Position numbers and translations under genes: made by a program
Assembly: GCF_000003605.2 (NCBI RefSeq)
Contig: NW_003138633.1
Location: 1-34,365, forward strand
DNA from: Saccoglossus kowalevskii
Lineage: Eukaryota; Hemichordata; Enteropneusta; Harrimaniidae
Length of the DNA stretch: 34,365 bases
Direction: 5' to 3'
Part shown: piece by piece, positions 10,128 to 21,097 of the stretch
Numbering within the stretch: position 1 is the stretch's first letter
How the letters are laid out: every line of letters starts with the position of its first letter
Notes under the pieces: generated by a model
The model's input: only the letters and a program-made list of their open reading frames with translations
The model's database searches: none
What the model was told of the DNA's origin: nothing

Positions 10128-10640
10128 CTTATCTGTCACACGGTACTTGGCATAGTTGTTCACATATCCGTCACATTGTACTTGGCATAGTTGTTTACAT
10201 AGCTGTCACATGGTACTTGGCATAAGTCTTTACTTATCTGTCACATGGTACTTGGCATAGTTGTTCACACATCTGTCACATGGTACTTGGCATAGTTCTT
10301 TACATATCTGTTACACGTTACTTGGCATAGTTGTTCACATATCTGTCACATGGCACTTGGCACAGTTCTTTACATATCTGTCACATTGTACTTGGCATAG
10401 TTGTTCACATATTTGTCACATGGTACTTGGCATAGTTCTTTACATATCTGTCACATGGTACTTGGCATAGGTCTTTACTTATCTGTCACATAGTACTTGG
10501 CATAGTTCTTTACATATCTGTAACATGGTACTTGGCATAGTTCTTTACATATCTGTCACATGGTACTTGGCATAGTTCTTTACATATCTGTCACATGGTA
10601 CTTGGCATAGTTGTTCACATATCTATCACATGGTACTTGG
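10128..10640. repeat. Alpha copy with iota continuation
   Basis: Alpha1-alpha9 fill 10128-10442. Copy markers are a GGTCCTTA lead-in, TCCGTCACATTG in alpha2 and CATAGCTG in alpha3. Iota follows: CATAGGTC, ATAGTAC, CTGTAACATGG and, after three consensus monomers, CTATCAC near 10621. The same continuation follows alpha at 20363, 29477 and 33920. The GGCACAG change gives another 69-codon open frame at 10261-10470. Confidence 0.85.
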
Positions 10641-11135
10641 CATAGTTCTTTACATATCTGTCACATGGTACTTGGCATAGTTCTTTACATATCTGTCACA
10701 TGGTACTTGGCATAGTTGTTCACATATCTGTCACATGGTACTTGGCATAGTTCTTTACATATCTGTCACATGGTACTTGGCATAGGTCTTTACATATCTG
10801 TCACATGGTACTTGGCATAATTTTTTACATATCTGTCACATGGTACTTGGCATAGTTCTTTACATATCAGTTACACTGTACTTGGCATAGTTGTTCACAT
10901 ATCTGTCACATTATACTTGCCATAGTCCTTTATATATCTGTCACATGGTACTTGGCATAGTTGTTCACATATCTGTCACATGGTACTTGGCATAGTTCTT
11001 TACATATCTGTCACATGGTACTTGGCATAGTTCTTTACATATCTGTCACATGGTACTTGGCATACAGTAGTTCTTTACATATCTGTCACATGGTACTTGG
11101 CATAGTTCTTTACATATCTGTCACATGGTACTTGG
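10641..11135. repeat. Near-consensus monomers
   Basis: Fourteen monomers, mostly consensus. Variants: CATAATTTT near 10818, CAGTTACACTG near 10868, TTATACTTGCCATAGTCC near 10911, and a 5-base insertion giving CATACAGTAG near 11063. No gene. Confidence 0.75.
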
Positions 11136-11288
11136 CATAGTTGTTCACATATCTGTCACATGGAACTTGGCATAGTTCTTTACATATCTGTCACATGGTA
11201 CTTGGCATAGTTTTTTTACATATCTGTCACATGGTACTTGGCATAGTTCTTTACATATCTGTCACATGGTACTTGGCATAGTTCTTTA
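11136..11288. repeat. Block P, copy 1 (upstream of Q)
   Basis: Four monomers marked by GGAACTTGG followed by a tail with one extra T (seven T in a row). By eye it is identical to 22136-22288. Here P lies directly before block Q; in the other copy it follows Q. Confidence 0.85.
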
Positions 11289-11595
11289 TATATCTGTTAC
11301 ACGTTACTTGGTATAGTTGTTCACATATCTGTCACATTGTACTTGGCATAGTTGTTTACATATCTGTCACATGGTACGTGGCATAGTTGTTCACATATCT
11401 GTCACATGGTACTTGGCATAGTTCTTTACATATCTGTCACATGGTACTTGGCATAGTTTTTTACATATTTGTCACATGGTACTTGGCATAGTTGTTCACA
11501 TATCTGTCACATGGAACTTGGCATAGTTCTTTACATATCTGTTACACGTTACTTGGCATAGTTGTTCACATATCTGTCACATGGAACTTGGCATA
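11275..11595. repeat. Block Q, copy 1
   Basis: Nine monomers with ordered markers: TTTATATATC, TTACACGTTAC with GGTATAG, CACATTG, TACGTGG, TTTTTTA, CATATTTG, GGAACTTGG, TTACACGTTAC, GGAACTTGG. By eye it is identical to 21854-22173. Shorter versions lie at 125-260 and 15140-15400. Confidence 0.85.
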
Positions 11596-12199
11596 ATTCT
11601 TTACATATCTGTCACATGGTACTTGGCATAATTTTTTACATATCTGTCACATGGTACTTGGCATAATTGTTCACATATCTGTCACATGGTACTTGGCATA
11701 ATTCTTTACATATCTGTCACATGGTACTTGGCATAATTCTTTACATATCTGTCACATGGTACTTGGCATATGTATTTACTTATTTGTCACATGGTACTTG
11801 GCATAGTTCTTTACATATCTGTCATATGGTACTTGGCATAAGTCCTTACTTATCTGTCACATGGTACTTGGCATAGTTCTTTACATATCTGTCACATGGT
11901 ACTTGGCATAAATTCTTTACATATCTGTCACATGGTACTTGGCATAGTTCTTTACATATCTGTTACATGGTACTTGGCATAGTTGTTCACATATCTGTCA
12001 CATGGTACTTGGCATAGATGTTAACATATCTGTCACATGGTACTTGGCATAGTTGTTCTCATACCTGTCACATGGTACTTGGCATAATTCTTTACATATC
12101 TGTCACATGGTACTTGGCATAGGTCTTTACTTATCTGTCACATGGTACTTGGCATAGTTGTTCACATATCTGTCACATGGTACTTGGCATAGTTCTTTA
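11596..12199. repeat. Monomers with CATAATTC tails; partial epsilon and eta groups
   Basis: A run of CATAATTC/CATAATTG monomers (11595-11740) is followed by epsilon markers CATATGTATTTACTT, TTTGTCAC, TGTCATATGG and CATAAGTCCTTACTT (11755-11870). At 12004-12120 come the eta markers TGTTAACAT, TTCTCATACCTG and CATAATTC, found again near 30206, 30556 and 31781. An inserted A gives CATAAATTC near 11911. Loss of TAG in CATATGT opens a 69-codon frame at 11667-11876, judged non-coding. Confidence 0.75.
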
Positions 12200-12477
12200 C
12201 ATATCTGTCACACGGTACTTGACATATTTGTTCACATATCTGTCACATGACATTTGGCATAGCTCTTTACATCTCTGTCACATGACCCTTGTCATATTTG
12301 CTTACATATCTGACACATGACACGTGACATATGTCTTTATATATCTGTCACATGACACTTGTTATATGTCTTTACATCTCTGTCACATGGCACTTGGCAT
12401 ATTTGTTCACATCTCTGTCATATGAGACTTGGCATACTTCTTTACATATGTCACATGGTACTTGGCATATCTCTTTA
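12200..12477. repeat. Diverged island 2: eight mutated monomers
   Basis: Monomers start at 12200, 12235, 12270, 12305, 12340, 12375, 12410 and 12445; the last is 33 bp because two bases of CTGT are missing. Shared changes inside the island are CATGACA or CATGACC in place of CATGGTA, CATCTCTG in place of CATATCTG, and CATATTTG or CATATGTC in place of CATAG. One monomer has GACACGTGACA. TAG loss leaves a 104-codon open frame from the ATG at 12331, again only a repeat translation. The shared changes suggest these monomers were once amplified together, separately from the main array. Confidence 0.88.
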
Positions 12478-13107
12478 CATATCTGTCACATGGTACTTGG
12501 CATAGTTCTTTACATATCTGTCACATGGTACTTGGCATACGTCTTTACATATCTGTCACATGGTACTTGGCATAATTGTTCACATATCTGTCACATGGTA
12601 CTTGGCATACTTCTTTACATAACTGTCACACGGTCCTTGGCATAGTTGTTTACATATCTGTCACATGGTACTTGGCATAGTTCTTTACAAAACTGTCACA
12701 TGGTACTTGGCATAGTTCTTTACATATCTGTCACATGGTACTTGGCATAGTTCTTTACATATCTGTCACATGGTACTTGGCATAGTTCTTTACATATCTG
12801 TTACACGGTACTTGGCATAGTTGTTCACATATCTGTCACATGGTACTTGGCATAGTTGTTCACATATCTGTCACATGGTACTTGGCATAGTTCTTTACAT
12901 ATCTATCACATGGTACTTGGCATAGTTGTTCACATATCTGTCACATGGTACTCGGCATAGTTGTTCACATATCTGTCACATGGTACTTGGCATAGTTCTT
13001 TACATATCTGTCACATGGTACTTGGCATAGTTGTTCACATATCTGTCACATGGTACTTGGCATAGGTCTTTACATATCTGTCACATGGTACTTGGCATAG
13101 GTCTTTA
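12478..13107. repeat. Transition and near-consensus monomers
   Basis: The first five monomers still show CATACG, CATACTTC, CATAATTG and CACACGGTCC, so the island grades into the array on this side. From about 12653 the monomers are near-consensus with CTATCAC near 12903 and two CATAGGTC monomers before the next alpha. No gene. Confidence 0.75.
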
Positions 13108-13527
13108 CTTATCTGTCACACGGTACTTGGCATAGTTGTTCACATATCTGTCACATTGTACTTGGCATAGTTGTTTACATATCTGTCACATGGTACTTGG
13201 CATAAGTCTTTACTTATCTGTCACATGGTACTTGGCATAGTTGTTCACACATCTGGCACATGGTACTTGGCATAGTTCTTTACATATCTGTTACACGTTA
13301 CTTGCCATAGTTGTTCACATATCTGTCACATGGCACTTGGCACAGTTCTTTACATATCTGTCACATTGTACTTGGCATAGTTGTTCACATATTTGTCACA
13401 TGGTACTTGGCATAGTTCTTTACATATCTGTCACATGGTACTTGGCATAGTTGTTCACATATCTGTCACATGGTACTTGGCATAGGTCTTTACATATCTG
13501 TCACATGGTACTTGGCATAGGTCTTTA
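13108..13527. repeat. Complete 12-monomer (420-bp) unit
   Basis: Alpha1-alpha9 at 13108-13422, then the same three closing monomers as at 3609-3713, with the next unit starting exactly 420 bp later. Alpha5 has CACATCTGGCAC and alpha6 TTGCCATAG. GGCACAG in alpha7 opens a 69-codon frame at 13241-13450. Confidence 0.9.
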
Positions 13528-14040
13528 CTTATCTGTCACACGGTACTTGGCATAGTTGTTCACATATCTGTCACATTGTACTTGGCATAGTTGTTTACAT
13601 ATCTGTCACATGGTACTTGGCATAAGACTTTACTTATCTGTCACATGGTACTTGGCATAGTTGTTCACACATCTGTCACATGGTACTTGGCATAGTTCTT
13701 TACATATCTGTTTACACGTTACTTGGCATAGTTGTTCACATATCTGTCACATGGCACTTGGCGCAATTCTTTACATATCTGTCACATTGTACTTGGCATA
13801 ATTGTTCACATATCTGTCACATAGCACTTGGCATAGTTCTTTACATATCTGTAACATGGTACTTGACATACTTCTTTAATTATCTGTCACATGGTACTTG
13901 GCAAAATTCTTTACATAACTGTCAAATGGTACTTGGCATAGGTCTTTACATATCTGTAACATGGTACTTGGCATAGGTCTTTTACAAATCTGTCATATGG
14001 AACTTGGCATAGTTCTTTACTTATCTGTTACACGGTACTT
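13528..14040. repeat. Alpha copy followed by an eroded stretch
   Basis: Alpha1-alpha9 at 13528-13843 with one inserted T (CTGTTTACACG) in alpha6, GGCGCAATTC in alpha7 and CATAATTG in alpha8. About six eroded monomers follow: TTGACATACTTC, TTTAATTATC, GGCAAAATTC, CATAACTGTCAAATGG, CTGTAACATGG, and CAAATC with TGTCATATGG. Lost TAGs give a 98-codon frame at 13680-13976, treated as non-coding. Confidence 0.8.
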
Positions 14041-14544
14041 GGCATAGTTGTTCACATATCTGTCACATGGTACTTGGCATAGTTCTTTACATATCTGTCA
14101 CATGGTACTTGGCATAGTTGTTCACATATATGTCACATGGTACTTGGAAAAGTTCTTTACATATCTGTCACATGGTACTTGGCATAGTTCTTTACACATC
14201 TGTCACATGGTACTTGGAATAGTTCTTTACATATCTGTCACATTGTACTTGGCATAGTTCTTTACATATCTGTCACATGGTACTTGGCATAGTTCTTTAC
14301 ATATCTGTTACATGGTACTTGGCATAGTTGTTCACATATCTGTCACATGGTACTTGGCATAGTTGTTCACATATCTGTCACATGGTACTTGGAATAGTTC
14401 TTTACATATCTGTCACATGGTACTTGGCATAGGTCTTTACATATCTGTCACATGGTACTTGGCATAGTTCTTTACATATCTGTCACATGGTACTTGGCAT
14501 AGTTCTTTACATATCTGTCACATGGTACTTGGCATAGGTCTTTA
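14041..14544. repeat. E-like monomers
   Basis: Markers CATATATG with TTGGAAAAG, CACATCTG, GGAATAG and TTACATGG resemble block E. GGAAAAG is shared with about 17930. It removes TAG and gives 69-codon open frames at 14048 and 17828. No gene. Confidence 0.75.
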
Positions 14545-15139
14545 CTTATCTGTCAAACGGTACTTGGCATAGTTGTTCACATATCTGTCACATTGTACTT
14601 GGCTTAGTTGTTTTCATATCTGTCACATGGTACTTGGCATAAGTCTTTACTTATCTGTCACATGGTACTTGGCATAGTTGTTCACACATCTGTCACATGG
14701 TACTTGACATAGTTCGTTACATATCTGTAACACGTTACTTGGCATAGTTGTTCACATATCTGTCACATTGTACTTGGCATAGTTGTTTACATATCTGTCA
14801 CATGGTACGTGGCATAGTTGTTCACATATCTGTCACATGGTACTTGGCATAGTTCTTTACATATCTGTCACATGGTACTTGGCATAGTTCTTTACATATC
14901 TGTCACATGGTACTTGGCATAGTTGTTTACATATCTGTCACATGGTACTTGGCATAGTTGTTCACATATCTGTCACATGGTACTTGGCATAGTTGTTCAC
15001 ATATCTGTCACATGGTACTTGGCATAAGTCTTTACATATCTGTCACATGGTACTTGGCATAGTTGTTCACACATCTGTCACATGGTACTTGGCATAGTTC
15101 TTTACATATCTGTTACACGGTACTTGGCATAGTTGTTCA
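14545..15139. repeat. Alpha1-alpha6, Q-type monomers and a second alpha5-alpha6
   Basis: Alpha1-alpha6 at 14545-14754 (GTCAAACGG, TTGGCTTAG and CTGTAACACG variants). CACATTG and TACGTGG monomers and near-consensus copies follow. At 15070-15139 a further alpha5/alpha6 pair appears with TTACACGGTAC. No gene. Confidence 0.75.
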
Positions 15140-15454
15140 CATATCTGTCACATTGTACTTGGCATAGTTGTTTACATATCTGTCACATGGTACGTGGCAT
15201 AGTTGTTCACATATCTGTCACATGGTACTTGGCATAGTTCTTTACATATCTGTCACATGGTACTTGGCATAGTTTTTTACATATTTGTCACATGGTACTT
15301 GGCATAGTTGTTCACATATCTGTCACATGGAACTTGGCATAGTTCTTTACATATCTGTTACACGTTACTTGGCATAGTTGTTCACATATCTGTCACATGG
15401 TACTTGGCATAGTTCTTTACATATCTGTCACATTGTACTTGGCATAGTTGTTCA
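15140..15454. repeat. Partial block Q
   Basis: CACATTG, TACGTGG, TTTTTTA, CATATTTG, GGAACTTGG and TTACACGTTAC in the same order as 11310-11560. The last GGAACTTGG of Q is replaced by GGTACTTGG, so this is a related but not identical copy. Confidence 0.8.
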
Positions 15455-15769
15455 CATATTTGTCACATAGTACTTGGCATAGTTCTTTACATATCTGTCA
15501 CATGGTACTTGGCATAGGTCTTTACTTATCTGTCACATAGTACTTGGCATAGTTCTTTACATATCTGTCACACGGTACTTGGCATAGGTCTTTACTTATC
15601 TGTCACACGGTACTTGGCATAGTTGTTCACATATCTGTCACATCGTACTTGGCATAGTTGTTTACATATCTGTCACATGGTACTTGGCATAAGCCTTTAC
15701 TTATCTGTCACATGGTACTTGGCATAGTTGTTCACACATCTGCCACATGGTACTTGGCATAGTTTTTTA
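15455..15769. repeat. Block delta, copy 1
   Basis: CATATTTG with ATAGTAC, CATAGGTC, ATAGTAC, CACACGG with CATAGGTC, then alpha1 to alpha5, where alpha3 reads CATAAGCC and alpha5 CACATCTGCCAC. The same combination is at 21098 and 21553. Alpha2 is CACATCG here. Confidence 0.82.
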
Positions 15770-16364
15770 TATATCTGTCACATGGTACTTGGCATAGTTC
15801 TTTACATATCTGTCACATGGTACTTGGCATAGTTCTTTACATATCTGTCACATGGTACTTGGCATAGTTCTTTACATATCTGTCATATGGTACTTGGCAT
15901 AGGTCCTTACTTATCTGTCACATGGTACTTGGCATAGTTGTTCACATATCTGTCACATGGTACTTGGCATAGTTCTTTACATATCTGTCACATGGTACTT
16001 GGCATAGTTGTTCACATATCTGTCACATGGTACTTGGCATAGTTCTTTACATATCTGTCACATGGTACTTGGCATAGTTCTTTACATATCTGTTACACGG
16101 TACTTGGCATAGTTGTTCACATATCTGTCACATGGTACTTGGAATAGTTCTTTACATATCTGTCACATGGTACTTGGCATAGTTGTTCACATATATGTCA
16201 CATGGTACTTGGAATAGTTCTTTACATATCTGTCACATGGTACTTGGCATAGTTCTTTACATATCTGTCACATGGTACTTGGCATAGTTGTTCACATATC
16301 TGTCACATGGTACTTGGAATAGTTCTTTACATATCTGTCACATGGTACTTGGCATAGGTCTTTA
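15770..16364. repeat. Near-consensus monomers plus E core
   Basis: Consensus-like to about 16080, with TGTCATATGG and GGTCCTTA near 15890-15905. From 16081 the order TTACACGG, GGAATAG, CATATATG, GGAATAG, then GGAATAG and CATAGGTC follows 850-1130 closely, so this is another copy of the core of block E. No gene. Confidence 0.75.
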
Positions 16365-16924
16365 CTTATCTGTCACACGGTACTTGGCATAGTTGTTCAC
16401 ATATCTGTCACATTGTACTTGGCATAGTTGTTCACACATCTGTCACATGGTACTTGGCTTAGTTCTTTACATATGTGTTACACGTTACTTGGCATAGTTG
16501 TTCACATATCTGTCACATTGTACTTGGCATAGTTGTTTACATATCTGTCACATGGTACGTGGCATAGTTGTTCACATATCTGTCACATGGTACTTGGCAT
16601 AGTTCTTTACATATCTGTCACATGGTACTTGGCATAGTTTTTTACATATCTGTCACATGGTACTTGGCATTGTTGTTCACATATCTGTCACATGGTACTT
16701 GGCATAGTTCTTTACATATCTGTCACATGGTACTTGGCATAGTTGTTCACATATCTGTCACATGGTACTTGGCATAGGTCTTTACATATCTGTCACATGG
16801 TACGTGGCATAGTTCTTTACATATCTGTCACATGGTACTTGGCATAGTTGTTCACATATCTGTCACATGGTACTTGGCATAGGTCTTTACATATCTGTCA
16901 CATGGTACTTGGCATAGGTCTTTA
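16365..16924. repeat. Alpha copy with fused alpha2/alpha4, then Q-type monomers
   Basis: Alpha1 at 16365-16399 is followed by one monomer (16400-16434) with the CACATTG of alpha2 and the TTGTTCA tail of alpha4, so two monomers (70 bp) are missing. Alpha5 and alpha6 (CATATGTGTTACACG) follow, then CACATTG, TACGTGG and consensus copies. CATTGTTG near 16670 removes a TAG and opens a 69-codon frame at 16568. Confidence 0.8.
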
Positions 16925-17309
16925 CTTATCTGTCACACGGTACTTGGCATAGTTGTTCACATATCTGTCACATTGTACTTGGCATAGTTGTTTACATATC
17001 TGTCACATGGTACTTGGCATAAGTCTTTACTTATCTGTCACATGGTACTTGGCATAGTTGTTCACACATCTGTCACATGGTACTTGGCATAGTTCTTTAC
17101 ATATCTGTTACACGTTACTTGGCATAGTTGTTCACATATCTGTCACATGGCACTTGGCACAGTTCTTTACATATCTGTCACATTGTACTTGGCATAGTTG
17201 TTCACATATTTGTCACTTGGTACTTGGCATAGTTCTTTACATATCTGTCACATGGTACTTGGCATAGGTCTTTACATATCTGTCACATGGTACTTGGCAT
17301 AGGTCTTTA
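16925..17309. repeat. 11-monomer (385-bp) version of the alpha unit
   Basis: Alpha1-alpha9 at 16925-17239, with TTTGTCACTTGG in alpha9, shared only with the 18045 copy. Two CATAGGTC monomers follow rather than three closing monomers, and the next alpha starts at 17310, exactly 385 bp on. It differs from the 420-bp unit by one lost TTGTTCA-tailed monomer. Confidence 0.88.
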
Positions 17310-18044
17310 CTTATCTGTCACACGGTACTTGGCATAGTTGTTCACATATCTGTCACATTGTACTTGGCATAGTTGTTTACATATCTGTCACATGGTACTG
17401 GGCATAAGTCTTTACTTATCTGTCACATGGTACTTGGCATAGTTGTTCACACATCTGTCACATGGTACTTGGCATAGTTCTTTACATATCTGTTACACGT
17501 TACTTGGCATAGTTGTTCACATATCTGTCACATGGCACTTGGCACAGTTCTTTACATATCTGTCACATTGTACTTGGCATAGTTGTTCACATATTTGTCA
17601 CATGGTACTTGGCATAGTTCTTTACACATCTGTCACATGGTACTTGGCATAGTTCTTTACGTATCTGTCACATGGTACTTGGCATAGTTCTTTACATATC
17701 TGTCACATGGTACTTGGCATGGTTGTTCACATATCTGTCACATGGTACTTGGCATAGTTCTTTACATATCTGTCACATGGTACTTGGCATAGTTCTTTAC
17801 ATATCTGTTACACGGTACTTGGCATAGTTGTTCACATGTCTGTCACATGGTACTTGGAATAGTTCTTTACATATCTGTCACATGGTACTTGGCATAGTTG
17901 TTCACATATATGTCACATGGTACTTGGAAAAGTTCTTTACATATCTGTCACATGGAACTTGGCATAGTTCTTTACATATCTGTCACATGGTACTTGGCAT
18001 AGTTGTTCACATATCTGTCACATGGTACTTGGCATAGGTCTTTA
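17310..18044. repeat. Alpha plus block E, copy 3
   Basis: Alpha1-alpha9 at 17310-17624 (TACTGGG in alpha3), then E markers CACATCTG, CGTAT, GCATGG, TTACACGG, CATGTCTG with GGAATAG, and CATATATG with GGAAAAG. From alpha7 to the CATGTCTG monomer this aligns with 4981-5330 at a constant offset of 12,539, supporting a single copying event for the two. Confidence 0.85.
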
Positions 18045-18359
18045 CTTATCTGTCACACGGTACTTGGCATAGTTGTTCACATATCTGTCACATTGTACTT
18101 GGCATAGTTGTTTACATATCTGTCACATGGTACTTGGCATAAGTCTTTACTTATCTGTCACATGGTACTTGGCATAGTTGTTCACACATCTGTCACATGG
18201 TACTTGGCATAGTTCTTTACATATCTGTTACACGTTACTTGGCATAGTTGTTCACATATCTGTCACATGGCACTTGGCACAGTTCTTTACATATCTGTCA
18301 CATTGTACTTGGCATAGTTGTTCACATATTTGTCACTTGGTACTTGGCATAGTTCTTTA
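18045..18359. repeat. Alpha copy
   Basis: All nine alpha monomers in order; alpha9 has TTTGTCACTTGG as at 16925, so these two are sister copies although the 17310 copy lies between them. CATAAGTC with a CATAT neighbour follows, leading into a gamma copy. A 69-codon open frame at 18178 again depends on GGCACAG. Confidence 0.88.
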
Positions 18360-18995
18360 CATATCTGTCACATGGTACTTGGCATAAGTCTTTACATATC
18401 TGTCACATGGTACTTGGCATAGTTCTTTAAATATCTGTCACATGGTACTTGGCATAGTTCTTTACATATCTGTCACATGGTACTTGGCATAGTTGTTCAC
18501 ATATTTGTCACATGGTACTTGGCATAGTTGTTCACATATCTGTCACATGGTACTTGGCATAGTTGTTCACATATTTGTCACATGGTACTTGGCATAGTTC
18601 TTTACATATCTGTCACATGGTACTTGGCATAGTTCTTTACATATCTGTCACATGGTACTTGGCATAGTTCTTTACATATTTGTCACATGGTACTTGGCAT
18701 AGGTCTTTACTTATCTGTCACATAGTACTTGGCATAGTTCTTTACAAATCTGTCACATGGTACTTGGCATAGGTCTTTACTTATCTGTCACACGGTACTT
18801 GGCATAGTTGTTCACATATCTGTCACATTGTACTTGGCATAGTTGTTTACATATCTGTCACATGGTACTTGGCATAAGTCTTTACTTATCTGTCACATCG
18901 TACTTGGCATAGTTGTTCACACATCTGTCACATGGTACTTGGCATAGTTCTTTACATATCTGTTACACGTTACTTGGCATAGGCATAGTTGTTCA
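18360..18995. repeat. Block gamma, partial copy ending in 41-bp alpha6
   Basis: CTTTAAATATC near 18427, several CATATTTG monomers, ATAGTAC, ACAAATCTG, then alpha1-alpha6 from 18780 with the 41-bp alpha6 (18955-18995, GCATAG repeated). It has one more TTCTTTA monomer than the equivalent stretch of 26840-27306. Alpha4 reads CATCGTAC. Confidence 0.83.
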
Positions 18996-19347
18996 CATAT
19001 CTGTCACATGGTACTTGGCATAGTTGTTCACACATCTGTCACATGGTACTTGGCATAGTTCTTTACATATCTGTTACACGTTACTTGGCATAGTTGTTCA
19101 CATATCTGTCACATTGTACTTGGCATAGTTGTTTACATATCTGTCACATGGTACGTGGCATAGTTGTTCACATACCTGTCACATGGTACTTGGCATAGTT
19201 CTTTACATATCTGTCACATGGTACTTGGCATAGTTGTTCACATATCTGTCACATGGTACTTGGCATAGTTCTTTACATATCTGTCACATGGTACTTGGCA
19301 TAGTTCTTTACATATCTTGTCACAACGGTACTTGGCATAGGTCTTTA
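18996..19347. repeat. Continuation shared with 27307-27625
   Basis: CACATCTG, TTACACGTTAC, CACATTG, TACGTGG and CATACCTG in order; 27307 onward matches except that TACGTGG is TACTTGG there. Near 19315 two single-base insertions give CTTGTCACAACGG just before a CATAGGTC monomer. No gene. Confidence 0.78.
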
Positions 19348-20117
19348 CTTATCTGTCACAGGGTACTTGGCATAGTTGTTCACATATCTGTCACATTGTA
19401 CTTGGCATAGTTGTTTACATATCTGTCACATGGTACTTGGCATAAGCCTTTACTTATCTGTCACATGGTACTTGGCATAGTTGTTCACACATCTGTCACA
19501 TGGTACTTGGCATAGTTCTTTATATATCTGTTACACGTTACTTGGTATAGTTGTTCACATATCTGTCACATTGTACTTGGCATAGTTCTTTACATATCTG
19601 TCACATGGTACTTGGCATAGTTGTTCACATATCTGTCACATGGTACTTGGCATTGTTCTTTACATATCTGTCACATGGTACTTGGCATAGTTCTTTACAT
19701 ATCTGTCACATGGTACTTGGCATAGTTGTTCACATATCTGTCACATGGTACTTGGCATAGGTCTTTACATATCTGTCACATGGTACTTGGCATAGTTCTT
19801 TACATATCTGTCACATGGTACGTGGCATAGTTGTTCACATATCTGTCACATGGTACTTGGCATAGTTCTTTACATATCTGTCACATGGTACTTGGCATAG
19901 TTGTTCACATATCTGTTACATGGTACTTGGCATAGGTCTTTACATATCTGTCACATGGTACTTGGCATAGTTGTTTACATATCTGTCACATGATACTTGG
20001 CATAGTTGTTCACATATCTGTCACATGGTACTTGGCATAGGTCCTTAAATATCTGTCACATGGTACTTGGCATAGTTCTTTACATATCCGTCACATGGTA
20101 CTTGGCATAGTTGTTTA
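19348..20117. repeat. Alpha1-alpha6 and mixed near-consensus monomers
   Basis: Alpha1 has CACAGGG, alpha3 CATAAGCC, alpha6 (19523-19557) TATATCTG with GGTATAG. Consensus-like monomers follow with CATTGTTC near 19653, TACGTGG near 19821, TGTTACATGG near 19914 and CCTTAAATATC near 20044 (a gamma-like order). CATTG removes a TAG and opens a 69-codon frame at 19551. No gene. Confidence 0.75.
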
Positions 20118-20520
20118 CATATTTGTCACATGGTACTTGGCATAAGTCTTTACTTATCTGTCACATGGTACTTGGCATAGTTGTTCACACATCTGTCACA
20201 TGGTACTTGGCATAGTTCTTTACATATCTGTTACACGTTACTTGGCATAGTTGTTCACATATCTGTCACATGGTACTTGGCACAGTTCTTCACATATCTG
20301 TCACATTGTACTTGGCATAGTTGTTCACATATTTGTCACATGGTACTTGGCATAGTTCTTTACATGTCTGTCACATGGTACTTGGCATAGGTCTTTACTT
20401 ATCTGTCACATAGTACTTGGCATAGTTCTTTACATATCTGTAACATGGGACTTGGCATAGTTCTTTACATATCTGTCACATGGTACTTGGCATAGTTCTT
20501 TACATATCTGTCACATGGTA
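20118..20520. repeat. Alpha3-alpha9 with iota continuation
   Basis: Alpha3 starts at 20118 with CATATTTG; alpha4-alpha9 follow to 20362, with GGTACTTGGCACAG in alpha7. Then iota: CATGTCTG with CATAGGTC, ATAGTAC, CTGTAACATGGGAC. This places it in the alpha-iota lineage with 10128, 29232 and 33605. An open frame of 69 codons at 20181 depends on GGCACAG. Confidence 0.82.
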
Positions 20521-21097
20521 CTTGGCATAGTTGTTTACATATCTGTCACATGGTACTTGGCATAGTTGTTTACATATCTGTCACATGGTACTTGGCATAG
20601 GTCTTTACTTATCTGTCACATGGTACTTGGCATAGTTGTTCACATATCTGTCACATGGTACTTGGCATAGTTCTTTACATATCTGTCACATGGTACTTGG
20701 CATAGTTCTTTACATATCTGTCACATGGTACTTGGCATAGTTGTTTACATATCTGTCACAGGGTACTTGGCATAGTTGTTCACATATCTGTCACATGGTA
20801 CTTGGCATAGTTCTTTACATATCTGTCACATGGTACTTGGCATAGTCGTTCACATATCTGTCACATGGTACTTGGCACAGTTCATTACATTTCTGTCACA
20901 TGGTACTTGGCATAGTTGTTCACATATCTGTCACATGGTACTTGGAATAGTTCTTTACATTTCTGTCACATGGTACTTGGCATAGTTCTTTACATATCTG
21001 TCACATGGTACTTGGCATAGTTGTTCACATATCTGTCACATGGTACTTGGAATAGTTCTTTACATATCTGTCACATTGTACTTGGCATAGTTGTTCA
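20521..21097. repeat. Near-consensus monomers with a partial zeta
   Basis: Consensus-like to 20860. At 20864-20990 the zeta markers GGCACAGTTCATTA, CATTTCTG, GGAATAG and CATTTCTG recur in order. CACAGGG occurs near 20758 and CATAGTCG near 20842. A 69-codon frame at 20776 is explained by GGCACAG. No gene. Confidence 0.75.

Noticed and set aside
11205-11222. Runs of seven T (also near 22209 and 26593) as terminators
   Set aside because: They are one-base expansions of the TTTTTTA tail with no preceding hairpin and no gene upstream.
12305-12339. GACACGTGACA as a functional E-box or G-box
   Set aside because: It is a single occurrence in a decayed monomer and differs by few substitutions from its neighbours, so chance is enough to explain it.
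12331-12645. 104-codon ATG-started open frame
   Set aside because: It lies in diverged island 2 and its flank, where CATAG has become CATATG, CATAC or CATAATT. Its product is the same periodic 35-residue pattern as elsewhere, so it is a by-product of TAG loss.
13680-13976. 98-codon ATG-started open frame
   Set aside because: It results from a one-base insertion and several lost TAGs in an eroded stretch. The product is again only translated monomer.
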